DNA of 64,000 nucleotides, taken from positions 372,001-436,000 of the forward strand of contig NZ_CAKPUG010000001.1 in the NCBI RefSeq assembly GCF_934191625.1. Direction: 5' to 3'. The stretch is from an uncultured Lactococcus sp. GTDB taxonomy: Bacteria > Bacillota > Bacilli > Lactobacillales > Streptococcaceae. Positions 16,399 to 26,005 of the stretch are shown one piece after another (within the stretch, counting starts at the first letter, position 1; every line of letters starts with the position of its first letter). Made by a program: the position numbers and the translations under genes. A model generated the notes under the pieces. It was not told the DNA's origin. It saw only the letters and a program-made list of their open reading frames with translations, and did not search any database.

Positions 16399-16943
16399 TG
16401 AAAGAAAAAATTGAAAAAGTTATCGTCGTTGAAGGTCGAGATGACACAAGGAATCTGAAGCGTTTTTATGATCTGGACACCTATGAAACTGGTGGAAGTA
16501 GTATAGATGATACTGATATTGAGCGTCTAAAGGTACTCCATGAAAAACGGGGACTTGTTGTTTTTACTGATCCAGATTTTCAAGGAGAACGCATCCGAAA
16601 AATTATTATGCAAGCTATTCCTGAGGCGCAGCATGCCTTTCTGAAGCGTGAAGAAGCTCGTCCTAAAGGTAAGGGGTCTCTCGGGGTAGAGCATGCGAAA
16701 TATGAAGACTTACAAAAAGCTTTGGGACATTTGACAGGGGGAGAGAATATCAAGCCAACTGTGGTTCAAGCAGATCTGATTAACTTCGGTCTCATTCTCC
16801 GCTCAGATAGCCGACAGCGTCGTGAATATCTCTGTGAGGAACTTCGCATAGGGTATGCTAATGGCAAACAAATACTCAAAAGACTCAATATGTTTGGCAT
16901 TGAGATTCAACAAATAGAAGAAATAATGAAGGGCTACAAATGA
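16398..16943 (+). CDS. rnmV: Ribonuclease M5
   Basis: 181-residue Toprim-fold nuclease that matures the 5S rRNA precursor. The Toprim signatures VVEGRDDTRNL and FTDPDFQGERIR (acidic catalytic residues) are visible, then the C-terminal RNase M5 region. The ATG overlaps the tatD stop by one base (TAATG), and its own TGA overlaps the next ATG by four. Confidence 0.95.
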   Translation: MKEKIEKVIVVEGRDDTRNLKRFYDLDTYETGGSSIDDTDIERLKVLHEKRGLVVFTDPDFQGERIRKIIMQAIPEAQHAFLKREEARPKGKGSLGVEHAKYEDLQKALGHLTGGENIKPTVVQADLINFGLILRSDSRQRREYLCEELRIGYANGKQILKRLNMFGIEIQQIEEIMKGYK

Positions 16944-17866
16944 AAAAAGCACTTGAAATAAAAAACTTAAGAAAAGTATACGATTCTGGTACGGAAGCCT
17001 TAAAAGGTATTGATTTAGCGGTTGAAGAAGGTGATTTTTATGCCTTACTTGGTCCTAATGGAGCAGGTAAATCAACAACTATTGGTATTATTACCTCCCT
17101 CGTAAATAAGACGTCTGGAACAGTTAAAGTTTTTGACTATGATATTGATAAAAATCTGGTACAAGCCAAGCAACAACTCGGGCTTGTGCCTCAAGAATTT
17201 AACTTTAATCAGTTTGAAACAGTTCAACAAATCTTAGTAAATCAGGCGGGATATTATGGCGTTCCGCGCAAGGAAGCACTCAAGCGCTCAGAAAAGTATC
17301 TTACCCAATTGGAACTTTGGGAGAAACGTAATGACCGTGCAGGTCGTCTTTCAGGCGGGATGAAACGGCGTTTGATGATTGCACGGGCGTTAATGCATGA
17401 ACCTAAACTCTTGATTTTAGATGAACCAACAGCTGGCGTCGATATAGATGTACGTCGCTCAATGTGGGAATTTCTCGCACAGCTTAATGCTTCAGGTACA
17501 ACGATTATTTTGACGACGCACTATTTGGAAGAAGCCGAAATGCTTTGTCGAAATATTGGGATAATCCAATCAGGGCAAGTGATTGAAGATACAAGTATGA
17601 AAAACTTATTATCCAAATTACAGTCAGAAACATTTATTCTCGACATTAAAGCTGAGGGGCAAATACCAGTAATTACTGGCTATGAGATGAACTTGGTGGA
17701 TTCGCAGACCTTGGAACTTAAGATTGAACGCAATCAAGGTATAAATGCAGCTTTTGAGCAATTGTCAGCGCAAGGTGTTCAGGTTCTCTCAATGCGCAAT
17801 AAATCAAATCGACTCGAAGAGCTTTTTGTTAAGCTTACTCATGAAGAGGAGGAAAAAAATGTTTAA
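16940..17866 (+). CDS. ABC transporter ATP-binding protein (ABC-2 exporter)
   Basis: 308-residue ATPase. Walker A GPNGAGKST (about 38-46), signature LSGGMKRRLM, Walker B LLILDEPTAGVD, H-loop TTHYLEEAE. A C-terminal extension of about 80 residues follows the ABC domain, as in YadG/drug exporter ATPases. The next gene encodes its ABC-2 permease and overlaps by 8 nt. The exported substrate is unknown. Confidence 0.92.
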   Translation: MKKALEIKNLRKVYDSGTEALKGIDLAVEEGDFYALLGPNGAGKSTTIGIITSLVNKTSGTVKVFDYDIDKNLVQAKQQLGLVPQEFNFNQFETVQQILVNQAGYYGVPRKEALKRSEKYLTQLELWEKRNDRAGRLSGGMKRRLMIARALMHEPKLLILDEPTAGVDIDVRRSMWEFLAQLNASGTTIILTTHYLEEAEMLCRNIGIIQSGQVIEDTSMKNLLSKLQSETFILDIKAEGQIPVITGYEMNLVDSQTLELKIERNQGINAAFEQLSAQGVQVLSMRNKSNRLEELFVKLTHEEEEKNV

Positions 17867-18629
17867 ACTCTACTGGACTGCAGGAAAATCCCTTGCTATC
17901 AAGGAAGTAACACGTTTTATGCGCATTTGGGTGCAAACCCTTGTTCCACCAGTGATTACGACAACGCTTTATTTTATTATCTTTGGTAAAATGATTGGTT
18001 CACGTATTGGGGATATGCATGGTTTTTCTTATATGCAATTTATTGTACCCGGACTCATCATGATGTCTGTTATTACCAGTTCATATGCGAATGTTTCTTC
18101 TAGCTTCTTTTCGCAAAAATTCCAAAAAAATATTGAAGAGTTGCTCGTAGCACCAGTACCAACGCATGTGATTATTTTGGGATTTGTGGCTGGAGGAAGC
18201 CTTCGAGGCATTTTTGTCGGTACGCTGGTGACTATCATTTCGCTTCTCTTTGTTCCTTTAGTAGTGAAATCTTGGCTTGTGATTGTTGTAACTTTATTGT
18301 TGACGGCCTTTCTCTTCTCCTTGGCCGGTCTTCTTAACGGTGTTTTCGCTCGTTCTTTTGACGATGTTTCGATTGTACCTACCTTTGTCTTACAACCTTT
18401 AACTTATCTTGGAGGTGTCTTTTATGCTATCTCCATGTTGCCACCAATTTGGCAAGATATATCGAAAGTTAACCCAATTGTATATATGATTTCAGGCTTC
18501 CGCTATGGCTTTTTAGGGGTACAAGATGTTGCCTTGTGGGTTAGCTTAATAGTTCTACTTGGCTTTGTTATTGTTCTATATGCTATTTGTTATTACTTTA
18601 TTGAACGTGGGCGTGGTTTAAGATCATAA
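17859..18629 (+). CDS. ABC-2 type transporter permease
   Basis: 256-residue permease with six predicted helices, YadH-like, pairing with the preceding ATPase. The start at 17859 is chosen because a strong GAGGAGG precedes it; the longer in-frame start at 17745 would lie within the ATPase gene without a ribosome site. Closed by a terminator at 18646. Confidence 0.9.
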   Translation: MFKLYWTAGKSLAIKEVTRFMRIWVQTLVPPVITTTLYFIIFGKMIGSRIGDMHGFSYMQFIVPGLIMMSVITSSYANVSSSFFSQKFQKNIEELLVAPVPTHVIILGFVAGGSLRGIFVGTLVTIISLLFVPLVVKSWLVIVVTLLLTAFLFSLAGLLNGVFARSFDDVSIVPTFVLQPLTYLGGVFYAISMLPPIWQDISKVNPIVYMISGFRYGFLGVQDVALWVSLIVLLGFVIVLYAICYYFIERGRGLRS

Positions 18630-18645
18630 AAATAGTGAATGTGGA

Positions 18646-18670
18646 AATAGCTATTGTTAGCTATTTTTTT
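18646..18670 (+). terminator. Intrinsic terminator
   Basis: AATAGCTA pairs with TAGCTATT around TTGT, then a run of T. Confidence 0.85.
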
Positions 18671-18793
18671 TATATCTTTATTTTTTGTGCGTTTTCATTC
18701 TAGTAAAAATGAGTGAATATTCTTAGCAAGTAATCCTCCACTAAAGATTTCTTGCTGGGATGTAAGGTTAATCTAGAGTTGCACCAGTAATTC

Positions 18794-18802
18794 TGCTATA
18801 AT
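18794..18802 (+). promoter_or_regulatory. Extended -10 promoter giving leaderless rsmA
   Basis: TGCTATAAT ends 6 nt before the ATG at 18809; the 15 bases up to the ATG are the same as at coaE. Confidence 0.65.
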
Positions 18803-18808
18803 AAAGCT

Positions 18809-19699
18809 ATGACAACTTCAAATATAGATCGTATCTCAAATGTTATTCGCACGCAGGATATACTACGTCGACATGACTTTAACTTTAAGAAAAAATTTGG
18901 TCAAAACTTTTTAACGGACCATAATATTTTGACAAAAATTACAGCAACCGCAGAACTTTCAGAACAAGTAAATGTTATTGAGATTGGCCCCGGTATTGGT
19001 TCACTCACGCAGTATTTACTTGAAGAAGCGGCAGAAGTAATGGCTTTTGAAATTGATAAAACCTTGATTCCTATTTTGGAAGAAACTTTAGCACCTTACG
19101 ATAACTTTCAACTCGTGAATGCGGATGTTTTGAAAGTCGATATGCGTGAACACATCAAGAAATTCAAAAATCCGGACTTGCCTATAAAAGTCGTAGCGAA
19201 TCTTCCCTATTACATTACAACACCAATTCTAATGCACTTGATTGAATCCAAGATACCCTTTACTGAATTTGTAGTGATGATGCAAAAAGAGGTTGCTGAT
19301 CGTATTGCGGCTAAACCAAGTACAAAGGCATATGGCTCGCTTTCGATAGCTGTTCAATATTATATGGAGGCACAAGTTGCTTTTACTGTACCGCGCACTG
19401 TTTTTGTTCCAGCGCCTAATGTAGATTCTGCTATATTGAAGATGACACGTCGTGAGCACCCTTTGGTCGCCGTGAAGGATGAAGATTTCTTTTTTAAAAC
19501 TATGCATTCAACTTTCGTTCACCGTCGTAAAACCTTGATGAACAATTTACAAGCCGCCTTCGGTAAGGATAAAAAGCCACAAATTACTGAACTTTTACTT
19601 CAGGCTGATATTTCGCCTACCATTCGTGCTGAAGCACTCTCAATACCAGAATTTGCACGATTAGCAGATGTTCTACTTCCTCTTAAAGAAGGAGAATAA
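18809..19699 (+). CDS. rsmA: 16S rRNA (adenine1518/1519-N6)-dimethyltransferase
   Basis: 296-residue KsgA/RsmA, dimethylating two adjacent adenosines in the 3' helix of 16S rRNA during 30S assembly. SAM-binding [15 protein letters not shown], the acidic FEIDK loop, and the catalytic [10 protein letters not shown] are all visible, plus the C-terminal helical domain. Leaderless start. The next gene begins on the base after the stop. Confidence 0.96.
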   Translation: MTTSNIDRISNVIRTQDILRRHDFNFKKKFGQNFLTDHNILTKITATAELSEQVNVIEIGPGIGSLTQYLLEEAAEVMAFEIDKTLIPILEETLAPYDNFQLVNADVLKVDMREHIKKFKNPDLPIKVVANLPYYITTPILMHLIESKIPFTEFVVMMQKEVADRIAAKPSTKAYGSLSIAVQYYMEAQVAFTVPRTVFVPAPNVDSAILKMTRREHPLVAVKDEDFFFKTMHSTFVHRRKTLMNNLQAAFGKDKKPQITELLLQADISPTIRAEALSIPEFARLADVLLPLKEGE

Positions 19700-20281
19700 A
19701 TGGATAAGCTGACAGAAATTTTTCAAGCGATAAAGGAAGATCCGCAAAATTCTTCTTATACTTCGCAAGGGATTGAACCGCTCTACTCTGTACATAAAGA
19801 AGCAAAAATTCTTATCGTTGGACAGGCACCAGGTATTCGAGCCCAGGAAAGTCGCCTTTTTTGGAACGATCCTTCCGGAGATCGTCTCCGCGAATGGCTG
19901 GGGATTTCTTATGAAGAATTTTACAGCTCTGCTAAGCTTGCCATTTTACCGATGGATTTTTATTTTCCTGGAAAAGGAAAATCTGGCGATTTACCGCCAC
20001 GTAAAGGCTTTGCAGAAAAATGGCACCATTTACTGATTGAAGAAATGCCTCAGCTACAGCTTATTGTTCTCGTTGGTTCTTATGCAATCCCTTACTATCT
20101 TAATATGCCAAAGAACACTCGGGTTACGGAAGTTATTCGTGATTTTAAACACTATTTACCCCAATATTTTCCTATCGTGCATCCTTCACCTCGTAATAAT
20201 ATTTGGTTACGTAAAAATCCATGGTTTGAAGCTGAGGTCTTACCAGAGTTAAAATTAAGAGTAAAAAACCTCCTTGATTGA
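19700..20281 (+). CDS. Uracil-DNA glycosylase family protein
   Basis: 193-residue UDG-superfamily protein. The water-activating loop region LIVGQAPGIRAQES and the C-terminal HPSPRNN motif, which in the superfamily inserts into the minor groove, are visible. It is expected to excise uracil or related bases from DNA; the exact subfamily is not clear. Shine-Dalgarno GAAGGAG lies at the end of rsmA, so the two are cotranscribed. Its 3' end overlaps a terminator. Confidence 0.88.
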   Translation: MDKLTEIFQAIKEDPQNSSYTSQGIEPLYSVHKEAKILIVGQAPGIRAQESRLFWNDPSGDRLREWLGISYEEFYSSAKLAILPMDFYFPGKGKSGDLPPRKGFAEKWHHLLIEEMPQLQLIVLVGSYAIPYYLNMPKNTRVTEVIRDFKHYLPQYFPIVHPSPRNNIWLRKNPWFEAEVLPELKLRVKNLLD

Positions 20282-20300
20282 ATCAAAGAGGTTTAGTTTT
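20266..20300 (+). terminator. Intrinsic terminator overlapping the UDG stop
   Basis: AAACCTC-C-TTGATT pairs with AATCAA-A-GAGGTTT (one mismatch), followed by a T-rich stretch. Confidence 0.75.
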
Positions 20301-20339
20301 GTTTAAGGAAGACTTAATATAATGCATATAAATAAAGGA

Positions 20340-20372
20340 AAGCGCTCTCCAACGGTGAATAGGTGAGCGCTT
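20340..20372 (-). terminator. Terminator of the GNAT gene
   Basis: AAGCGCTC and GAGCGCTT pair around an 17-nt interior that itself can extend the stem (CC with GG). A T-rich stretch lies on both sides. Confidence 0.6.
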
Positions 20373-20376
20373 ATTT

Positions 20377-20823
20377 TTATTTAATATCAAAGGACATAGT
20401 TACATGGTCGATGCCTGCTTCTGTAAACACTTCGCCTTGAGTTTGAAAGCCAAATTTCTCATAAAGACCTTTGGCGCTAAGTTGCGCGTGCAAGGTTAAA
20501 TGTGTAATTTTTGCTTGATTGCAAAAATCAAGGAGGCTCTGTAAGAGGATGTTTGCATAACCTTTACCACGTTCCTCTTTTAAAACGGCCATTCGTTGAA
20601 CAACAGCATGTTTTTTATCTTCGCTATCTACCAACAAGCGAACGGTCGCTAAGGCTTTTCCATTTTTGTAACCAACGAAATGTACGGAATGTGCCTCATC
20701 AATGGGACTTCCGACCTCTAAATCAAAAGGAACACCTTGCTCCTTTACAAAAACAGTATTACGAATGCGCAGTGCATCACAGTAAATTTCCGACATGGTG
20801 TCACGGGTTTGCTTGATTTGCAT
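20377..20823 (-). CDS. GNAT-family N-acetyltransferase
   Basis: 148-residue acetyltransferase. Acetyl-CoA binding region VVQRMAVLKEERGKGYANILL (the RxxGxG/A P-loop as RGKGYA) and the C-terminal LYEKFGFQTQGEVF are typical. Most like the ElaA/YjcF type; substrate unknown. Shine-Dalgarno GGGAGGA precedes the ATG. Monocistronic, convergent with the UDG gene. Confidence 0.88.
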   Translation of the reverse strand: MQIKQTRDTMSEIYCDALRIRNTVFVKEQGVPFDLEVGSPIDEAHSVHFVGYKNGKALATVRLLVDSEDKKHAVVQRMAVLKEERGKGYANILLQSLLDFCNQAKITHLTLHAQLSAKGLYEKFGFQTQGEVFTEAGIDHVTMSFDIK

Positions 20824-20932
20824 AAATTTCCTCCCGAAATCTTGAATTTGCGTAAAAATCTTATTTCAATTATAATATAAATAGCTTTAAAAAAAAAGAA
20901 AGGGTGCCTGTTGCCCTTATTAGTAGGAAATT

Positions 20933-22054
20933 ATGTTTAAAAATAGTAAATTATTTTTTTGGACAGTGGAAATTTTAGCAGCGACCCTGCTTATTTTTAT
21001 GCTCATGCAACTAGAGTTTCTCTTCCAACCGGTCAAAACTCTTCTGGCCTTACTCTTTATTCCCTTCATCATTGCGGGTTTTCTTTACTACATCTTCAAA
21101 CCTGTAGTAACTTATATGGAGAAACGTTGGAGAATTAAACGTTTCTTTGCAATTTTGATTGTCTTGATTACTTTGCTAGGGATTGTAGTTTGGAGTGTTG
21201 CTTCTATCATTCCTAACGTGGTTTCTCAGTTAAGCAGCCTTATTGATGCTAGCACAAAAGCTTTTCCTGAGTTTCGTCATTGGATTGAATCTTTACAAGA
21301 TGATCCGCGTTTTGCTCATCTTTATCGCCAGATGGATATTAATGGTATGATTAGCAATATCAATGTGTCTTATACTGATATCCTGAATAACTTACTGAAA
21401 AACTTGACGGACAGTGTTGGGAGCATCGTAAGTATCATTTCCTCAGTGGTTATGGTTGCTATTTTAGTTCCTATCTTACTGTATTACATGCTGAAAGACG
21501 GCGAAAAACTACTTCCTTCTTTGAAACGTACAATTTTTCGGGAAGACCCACTTGGCTTTGTTGAACTTCTCGAGAAGATGAATGCGACAATATCACGTTA
21601 TATTTCCGGTGTGGCTTTGGACTCACTTTTGGTCTTCGTCTTTGTCTTTGTAGGCTATATGTTATTTGGTATCCCTTATGCTTTCTTATTTGCTAGTTTT
21701 TCGGCTATTACTAACTTGATTCCTTATGCAGGCCCCTACATCGGTGTATTGCCAGTAATTTTTACTTTGGCATTTACACAACCTTGGACGGCTGTACTCG
21801 CCGTAGCTTATGTCTTAATCCTACAACAGATTGATGGGAACCTTGTATATCCCAAGATTGTAGGTAATGCCGTACGCGTTCACCCTGTGACTGTTATGGT
21901 TTTGATGTTGGTTTCAGGAAGTTTGTATGGTATTCTAGGTATGATTATTGCCGTACCTGTATATTCATTAGTTAAAGAAATTGTGAAGTTCCTTGCTGGC
22001 TTATGGCATAATCATAGAGAGCAAGAAAAGAAAAAAATATTTCAAAACGATTAA
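20933..22054 (+). CDS. AI-2E family transporter
   Basis: 373-residue polytopic membrane protein of the AI-2E/PerM family. About eight helices with the typical large extracytoplasmic segment after helix 3 and the C-terminal signature LIPYAGPYIGVLP and YPKIVGNAVRVHPVTVM. Members are implicated in export of small signalling molecules or Na+/H+ exchange; which applies is unknown. No real Shine-Dalgarno is seen (GTAGGAAATT is weak). Confidence 0.88.
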   Translation: MFKNSKLFFWTVEILAATLLIFMLMQLEFLFQPVKTLLALLFIPFIIAGFLYYIFKPVVTYMEKRWRIKRFFAILIVLITLLGIVVWSVASIIPNVVSQLSSLIDASTKAFPEFRHWIESLQDDPRFAHLYRQMDINGMISNINVSYTDILNNLLKNLTDSVGSIVSIISSVVMVAILVPILLYYMLKDGEKLLPSLKRTIFREDPLGFVELLEKMNATISRYISGVALDSLLVFVFVFVGYMLFGIPYAFLFASFSAITNLIPYAGPYIGVLPVIFTLAFTQPWTAVLAVAYVLILQQIDGNLVYPKIVGNAVRVHPVTVMVLMLVSGSLYGILGMIIAVPVYSLVKEIVKFLAGLWHNHREQEKKKIFQND

Positions 22055-22099
22055 ACTATGATATAATAGTTTTCATATTACTAAAAAATAGGAGTAAAA

Positions 22100-23428
22100 A
22101 TGGCACACCCTGACCCCGAGAGCACCTCGATAATTTTACAGATTTTATTACTTGTTTTTCTTACTGCTTTGAATGCGTTTTTCTCAGCAAGTGAGATGGC
22201 ACTTGTTTCTCTATCGCGATCGCGAGTAGAGCAAAAAGCGAGTGAAGGCGATGAACAATATCAATACTTACTTAGTGTAATCGATAATCCGACACACTTT
22301 CTGTCAACCGTTCAAGTTGGGATTACCTTCTTGAATATTGTGGCAGGTGCAAGTTTGGCTGATACATTAGCTGCACAGCTTGCACCATTGTTTGGTGATT
22401 CAAGTTTTGCACAAACATTAAGTAAAATCATTATCTTGGTTATTTTGACTTTCTTCACGATTGTATTTGGTGAGCTTTTCCCTAAACGTATCGCTCAGGC
22501 CCTTAAAGAAAAAGCAGCTTTGAAAATGGTCCGCCCCTTGATGGCGATTGGTGTAGTTTTAAAACCTTTCATTTGGTTACTGACCATTTCTATTAATGGG
22601 CTTGCAAGAATCTTCCCTATTAAGTTTGATAGCAGTGACGATGACATGACACGTGATGAAATTGAGTATCTTGTTCACACAGACGAAACTGCCCTGGATG
22701 ATTCAGAGCGTGAAATGATTACAGGTGTTTTTAGTCTTGACGAACTTGTGGCGCGTGAAATCATGGTTCCACGTACGGATGCCTTCATGATTGATATCAA
22801 TGATGATCCGCGTGAAAATATTGAAAAAATGCTTAGTGAGTCTTACTCCCGTGTTCCTGTTTATGATGATGATAAAGACAATATTTTAGGGATCATTCAT
22901 ACCAAACGTATCCTCGCTCGAGGCTTTGCTGATGGTTTTGATAACATTGATTTCCGTGAGATGTTGCAGGAACCTCTCTTTGTTCCTGAGACAGTCTTTG
23001 TGGATGACTTGATGCTCCAGATGCGTAATACTCAAAATCAAATGGCTATTTTGCTGAATGAATATGGGGGCGTTGAAGGTATCGTCACACTTGAAGACTT
23101 GATTGAAGAAATCGTCGGAGAGATTGAGGATGAAACAGATATTGCAGAAGCAGAAGTTCATAAAATTGGTGAGAACATGTACGTGGTTCAAGGTAAAATG
23201 ACCATCAATGACTTTAATGACGAATTTGGCACACATTTGGTCAACAATGATGTGGACACAATGGCTGGTTTCTTCCTTTCAGAAACAGGTCAAATTCCAG
23301 AAAAAGGTCAGCAAGTGATGTGTAAGATTGACAACTTAGAAGATCATTTCTCATTAACGAGCTTGGAAGTAGATGGAAATCGTATATTAAAACTGCGTGT
23401 GGAGTTCGATGTAGAGCTTCCTGAATAA
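22100..23428 (+). CDS. CNNM/HlyC-CorC family membrane protein with CBS pair
   Basis: 442 residues: N-terminal DUF21/CNNM membrane domain (about 10-190, three to four helices; NAFFSASEMALVSLSRSR), a pair of CBS domains (about 205-335; VPRTDAFMIDI, LIEEIVGEI) and a C-terminal CorC_HlyC domain (about 345-432). Relatives act in Mg2+/Co2+ efflux and resistance; older annotation as haemolysin is probably misleading. Shine-Dalgarno TAGGAG. Terminator follows. Confidence 0.9.
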   Translation: MAHPDPESTSIILQILLLVFLTALNAFFSASEMALVSLSRSRVEQKASEGDEQYQYLLSVIDNPTHFLSTVQVGITFLNIVAGASLADTLAAQLAPLFGDSSFAQTLSKIIILVILTFFTIVFGELFPKRIAQALKEKAALKMVRPLMAIGVVLKPFIWLLTISINGLARIFPIKFDSSDDDMTRDEIEYLVHTDETALDDSEREMITGVFSLDELVAREIMVPRTDAFMIDINDDPRENIEKMLSESYSRVPVYDDDKDNILGIIHTKRILARGFADGFDNIDFREMLQEPLFVPETVFVDDLMLQMRNTQNQMAILLNEYGGVEGIVTLEDLIEEIVGEIEDETDIAEAEVHKIGENMYVVQGKMTINDFNDEFGTHLVNNDVDTMAGFFLSETGQIPEKGQQVMCKIDNLEDHFSLTSLEVDGNRILKLRVEFDVELPE

Positions 23429-23432
23429 AAGT

Positions 23433-23464
23433 AAAAGGTAGATTGTATTAATCTATCTTTTATT
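23433..23464 (+). terminator. Intrinsic terminator
   Basis: AAAAGGTAGATT pairs with AATCTATCTTTT around GTATT, one mismatched or wobble pair, T-rich end. Confidence 0.8.
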
Positions 23465-23538
23465 TTGCTGTTCTGACTTTCTGAAAAAAACTATGATAAA
23501 ATATAAAAGAAATGAAGATAGGGAACAGAGGAGGGAAT

Positions 23539-24999
23539 ATGAAAAGAAAAGAACATTTGGCTATTGTTATAGCTATTTTTATTGCAACATTTATGACATC
23601 TGTTGAGGTTACTATTGTTACCACAGCTATGCCAACCATTATTTCTCAGTTGAAAGGGCTGGAACTACAAAGCTGGGTATTTGCTATTTATTTACTTATT
23701 TCTGCTATTGCTACGCCAATCTATGGAAAGCTTGCGGATAACCTTGGCCGAAAAAATATCTTTATCTTTGGTCTCGTTTCTTTTGTAATTGGTTCGGTAC
23801 TTTGTGGTATTGCACCAAACATGTTATTTCTTATTATTTTTCGAGCAATTCAAGGTGTCGGAGCAGGAGCTGTGATGCCACTAACATTCACAATTATTGC
23901 TGATTTATTTGATTTTGAAGAACGTGCAAAAATTATGGCGCTGAATAATACAGCTTGGGCCATTTCTGCCTTGGTGGGACCATTGCTTGGTGGATGGATT
24001 GTTGATTCGCTTGGGTGGCATTGGGTTTTCTTTATTAATGTACCTTTGGGATTCATAACTCTTCTACTTACAATTTTTGGTTACAAGGATGTACACGAAA
24101 AAACAGCAAAACAGCCAATGGACTGGGCAGGAATTGCAACACTATCTGTACTTTTAGTTTCATTGCTACTGATGTTTCAAGAAATGTCAGCTTCCACTAT
24201 TAATTGGCTATTGGAAGTTGTGCTCCTACTCTTGATTGTTACGGCCAGCATCATTTTTATTCGTACAGAGAAAAAAGCAGTCGATCCTTTATTTAATTTA
24301 GAAATGTTTAAAACAAGGACTTTCAGTATTCAGATTATTATTTCAATGCTTTTAAGTGGCTGCTTGATTGCCTTCAATATTTATTTTCCTATTTGGTTAC
24401 AAGCCATTTACCGTGTTCCAGCCTTTGTTGCAGGACTCGCTTTAACACCAACATCGTTATTTTGGATGGTGACAAGTTTCTTTGTGGGTTTTCTCTTGCG
24501 GCATTTTGCGCCAAAGCGTCTTTATGCTGTTTTAGTAGGGATTCTTATCCTTGTCTACATCCCTTTAGTTCTTTCAAGTGTCGATTTCCCGATTGAAGGA
24601 TTCTATGTTATTTCGGCTTTCACAGGAAGTGTTATGGGAGTTATCCTTTCAACAACGACACTTTTGGCCCAAAAAATGGTTCCTGCCGAAATGGTTGGAC
24701 AAGCAAGTTCGCTCGTTGTATTAGGACGTACTTTAGGTCAAGCGATGATGACCGGGATATTAGGACTTGCTTTTTCCCTAGGTATTAATGCGGGGCTAAG
24801 TAAATTCCCAGAAGTAAGCTTTAAAAATGTCAATGAGTTTATCAGTACAGCTTCTAACGCAGTCGTACCAGAGAAAATCCATGGTCAATTAGAACAAATC
24901 GTTCTTGGTGCTGTGCATAATGTTTTCTTCTTGGCATTGCTTCTTTGTGTGATTACTTTTGTGGTCAACCTCTTTGATGATGGAAAATTAAGAGCTTAG
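23539..24999 (+). CDS. DHA2-family MFS multidrug exporter
   Basis: 486 residues, 14 predicted helices, EmrB/QacA type. Motif A appears as GKLADNLGRKNIF, and motif C-like GPLLGGWIVDSLGW in helix 5 is the antiporter signature. The start at 23539 is preceded by GAGGAGGGAAT; the alternative ATG at 23512 has no ribosome site and falls near the promoter. Substrates unknown. Confidence 0.9.
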   Translation: MKRKEHLAIVIAIFIATFMTSVEVTIVTTAMPTIISQLKGLELQSWVFAIYLLISAIATPIYGKLADNLGRKNIFIFGLVSFVIGSVLCGIAPNMLFLIIFRAIQGVGAGAVMPLTFTIIADLFDFEERAKIMALNNTAWAISALVGPLLGGWIVDSLGWHWVFFINVPLGFITLLLTIFGYKDVHEKTAKQPMDWAGIATLSVLLVSLLLMFQEMSASTINWLLEVVLLLLIVTASIIFIRTEKKAVDPLFNLEMFKTRTFSIQIIISMLLSGCLIAFNIYFPIWLQAIYRVPAFVAGLALTPTSLFWMVTSFFVGFLLRHFAPKRLYAVLVGILILVYIPLVLSSVDFPIEGFYVISAFTGSVMGVILSTTTLLAQKMVPAEMVGQASSLVVLGRTLGQAMMTGILGLAFSLGINAGLSKFPEVSFKNVNEFISTASNAVVPEKIHGQLEQIVLGAVHNVFFLALLLCVITFVVNLFDDGKLRA

Positions 25000-25066
25000 A
25001 AAAAGGATTTGATAATAAGTAAGATTTGAGGTATGATAAAAGCATACTGAAGAAGAGGAAAAGCTT

Positions 25067-25861
25067 ATGACTGATACAAATATTGAAGAAGCCAAAAAAG
25101 TAACGGGACTGATTCACTCTACAGAATCCTTTGGGTCTGTAGATGGTCCAGGTGTACGTTTCATTGTTTTTATGCAAGGCTGTCAAATGCGTTGCAAATA
25201 TTGTCATAACCCGGATACCTGGGCTCTAAAAAATGAAAAAGCAACTACACGTACGGTAGAAGATGTGATGGACGAAGCACTACGCTTCCGTGGCTTTTGG
25301 GGTGAAAAAGGAGGTATCACTGTATCAGGTGGTGAAGCTATGTTGCAAATTGACTTCGTCATTGCTCTTTTCCAATATGCCAAAAGCTTAGGGATTCATA
25401 CAACGTTAGATACTTCAGCACGACCATTTAGAACAGACGAGTATATTACATCTCGCATTGACGAACTTCTTGAAGTCACTGATCTTGTATTGCTAGACTT
25501 GAAAGAAATTGATTCAAAACGTCATAAGGCTTTGACTGGACACCCTAATGAAAATATTTTAGAGTTTGCACGCTACCTTTCGGATAAAGGGCAAGCGATG
25601 TGGATTCGCCACGTTCTTGTACCAGGCGAAACCGATATTGATGAAGATTTGAAAAAGCTTGGAGAATTTGTTCAAACTTTAGATAACGTTTTAAAATTTG
25701 AAATTCTACCCTATCACACCATGGGTGAATTTAAGTGGCGCGAACTTGGTTGGAAGTACCCTCTTGCTGGGGTTAAACCTCCAACAAAAGATCGGGTAGC
25801 AAATGCAAAAGAGATTATGAAAACAGAAACTTACCAAGAATATTTGGAGAGAATTAGATAG
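25067..25861 (+). CDS. pflA: Pyruvate formate-lyase activating enzyme
   Basis: 264-residue radical SAM enzyme that installs the glycyl radical on pyruvate formate-lyase under anaerobic conditions. The 4Fe-4S motif CxxxCxxC is seen in GCQMRCKYCHNPDTW, and the SAM-binding TVSGGEAMLQ follows. Length normal. The pfl gene itself is not adjacent, as usual in lactococci. Shine-Dalgarno GAGGAAAAG; terminator follows. Confidence 0.95.
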   Translation: MTDTNIEEAKKVTGLIHSTESFGSVDGPGVRFIVFMQGCQMRCKYCHNPDTWALKNEKATTRTVEDVMDEALRFRGFWGEKGGITVSGGEAMLQIDFVIALFQYAKSLGIHTTLDTSARPFRTDEYITSRIDELLEVTDLVLLDLKEIDSKRHKALTGHPNENILEFARYLSDKGQAMWIRHVLVPGETDIDEDLKKLGEFVQTLDNVLKFEILPYHTMGEFKWRELGWKYPLAGVKPPTKDRVANAKEIMKTETYQEYLERIR

Positions 25862-25862
25862 G

Positions 25863-25896
25863 AACTTGAAGGCCAGTTTGGCTTTCAAGTTTTTTC
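25863..25896 (+). terminator. Intrinsic terminator after pflA
   Basis: AACTTGAA-GGCC pairs with GGC-TTTCAAGTT around AGTTT, then six T. Confidence 0.85.
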
Positions 25897-26005
25897 ATTA
25901 CACAAATTAATGCAAGAACACTTCCAGCAATAGATTGAAAGTGTGCGTTAATCCTCTTTTTTTGATATAATTAAGCGAATATAAATATAAAAATGAGGTA
26001 CAGAA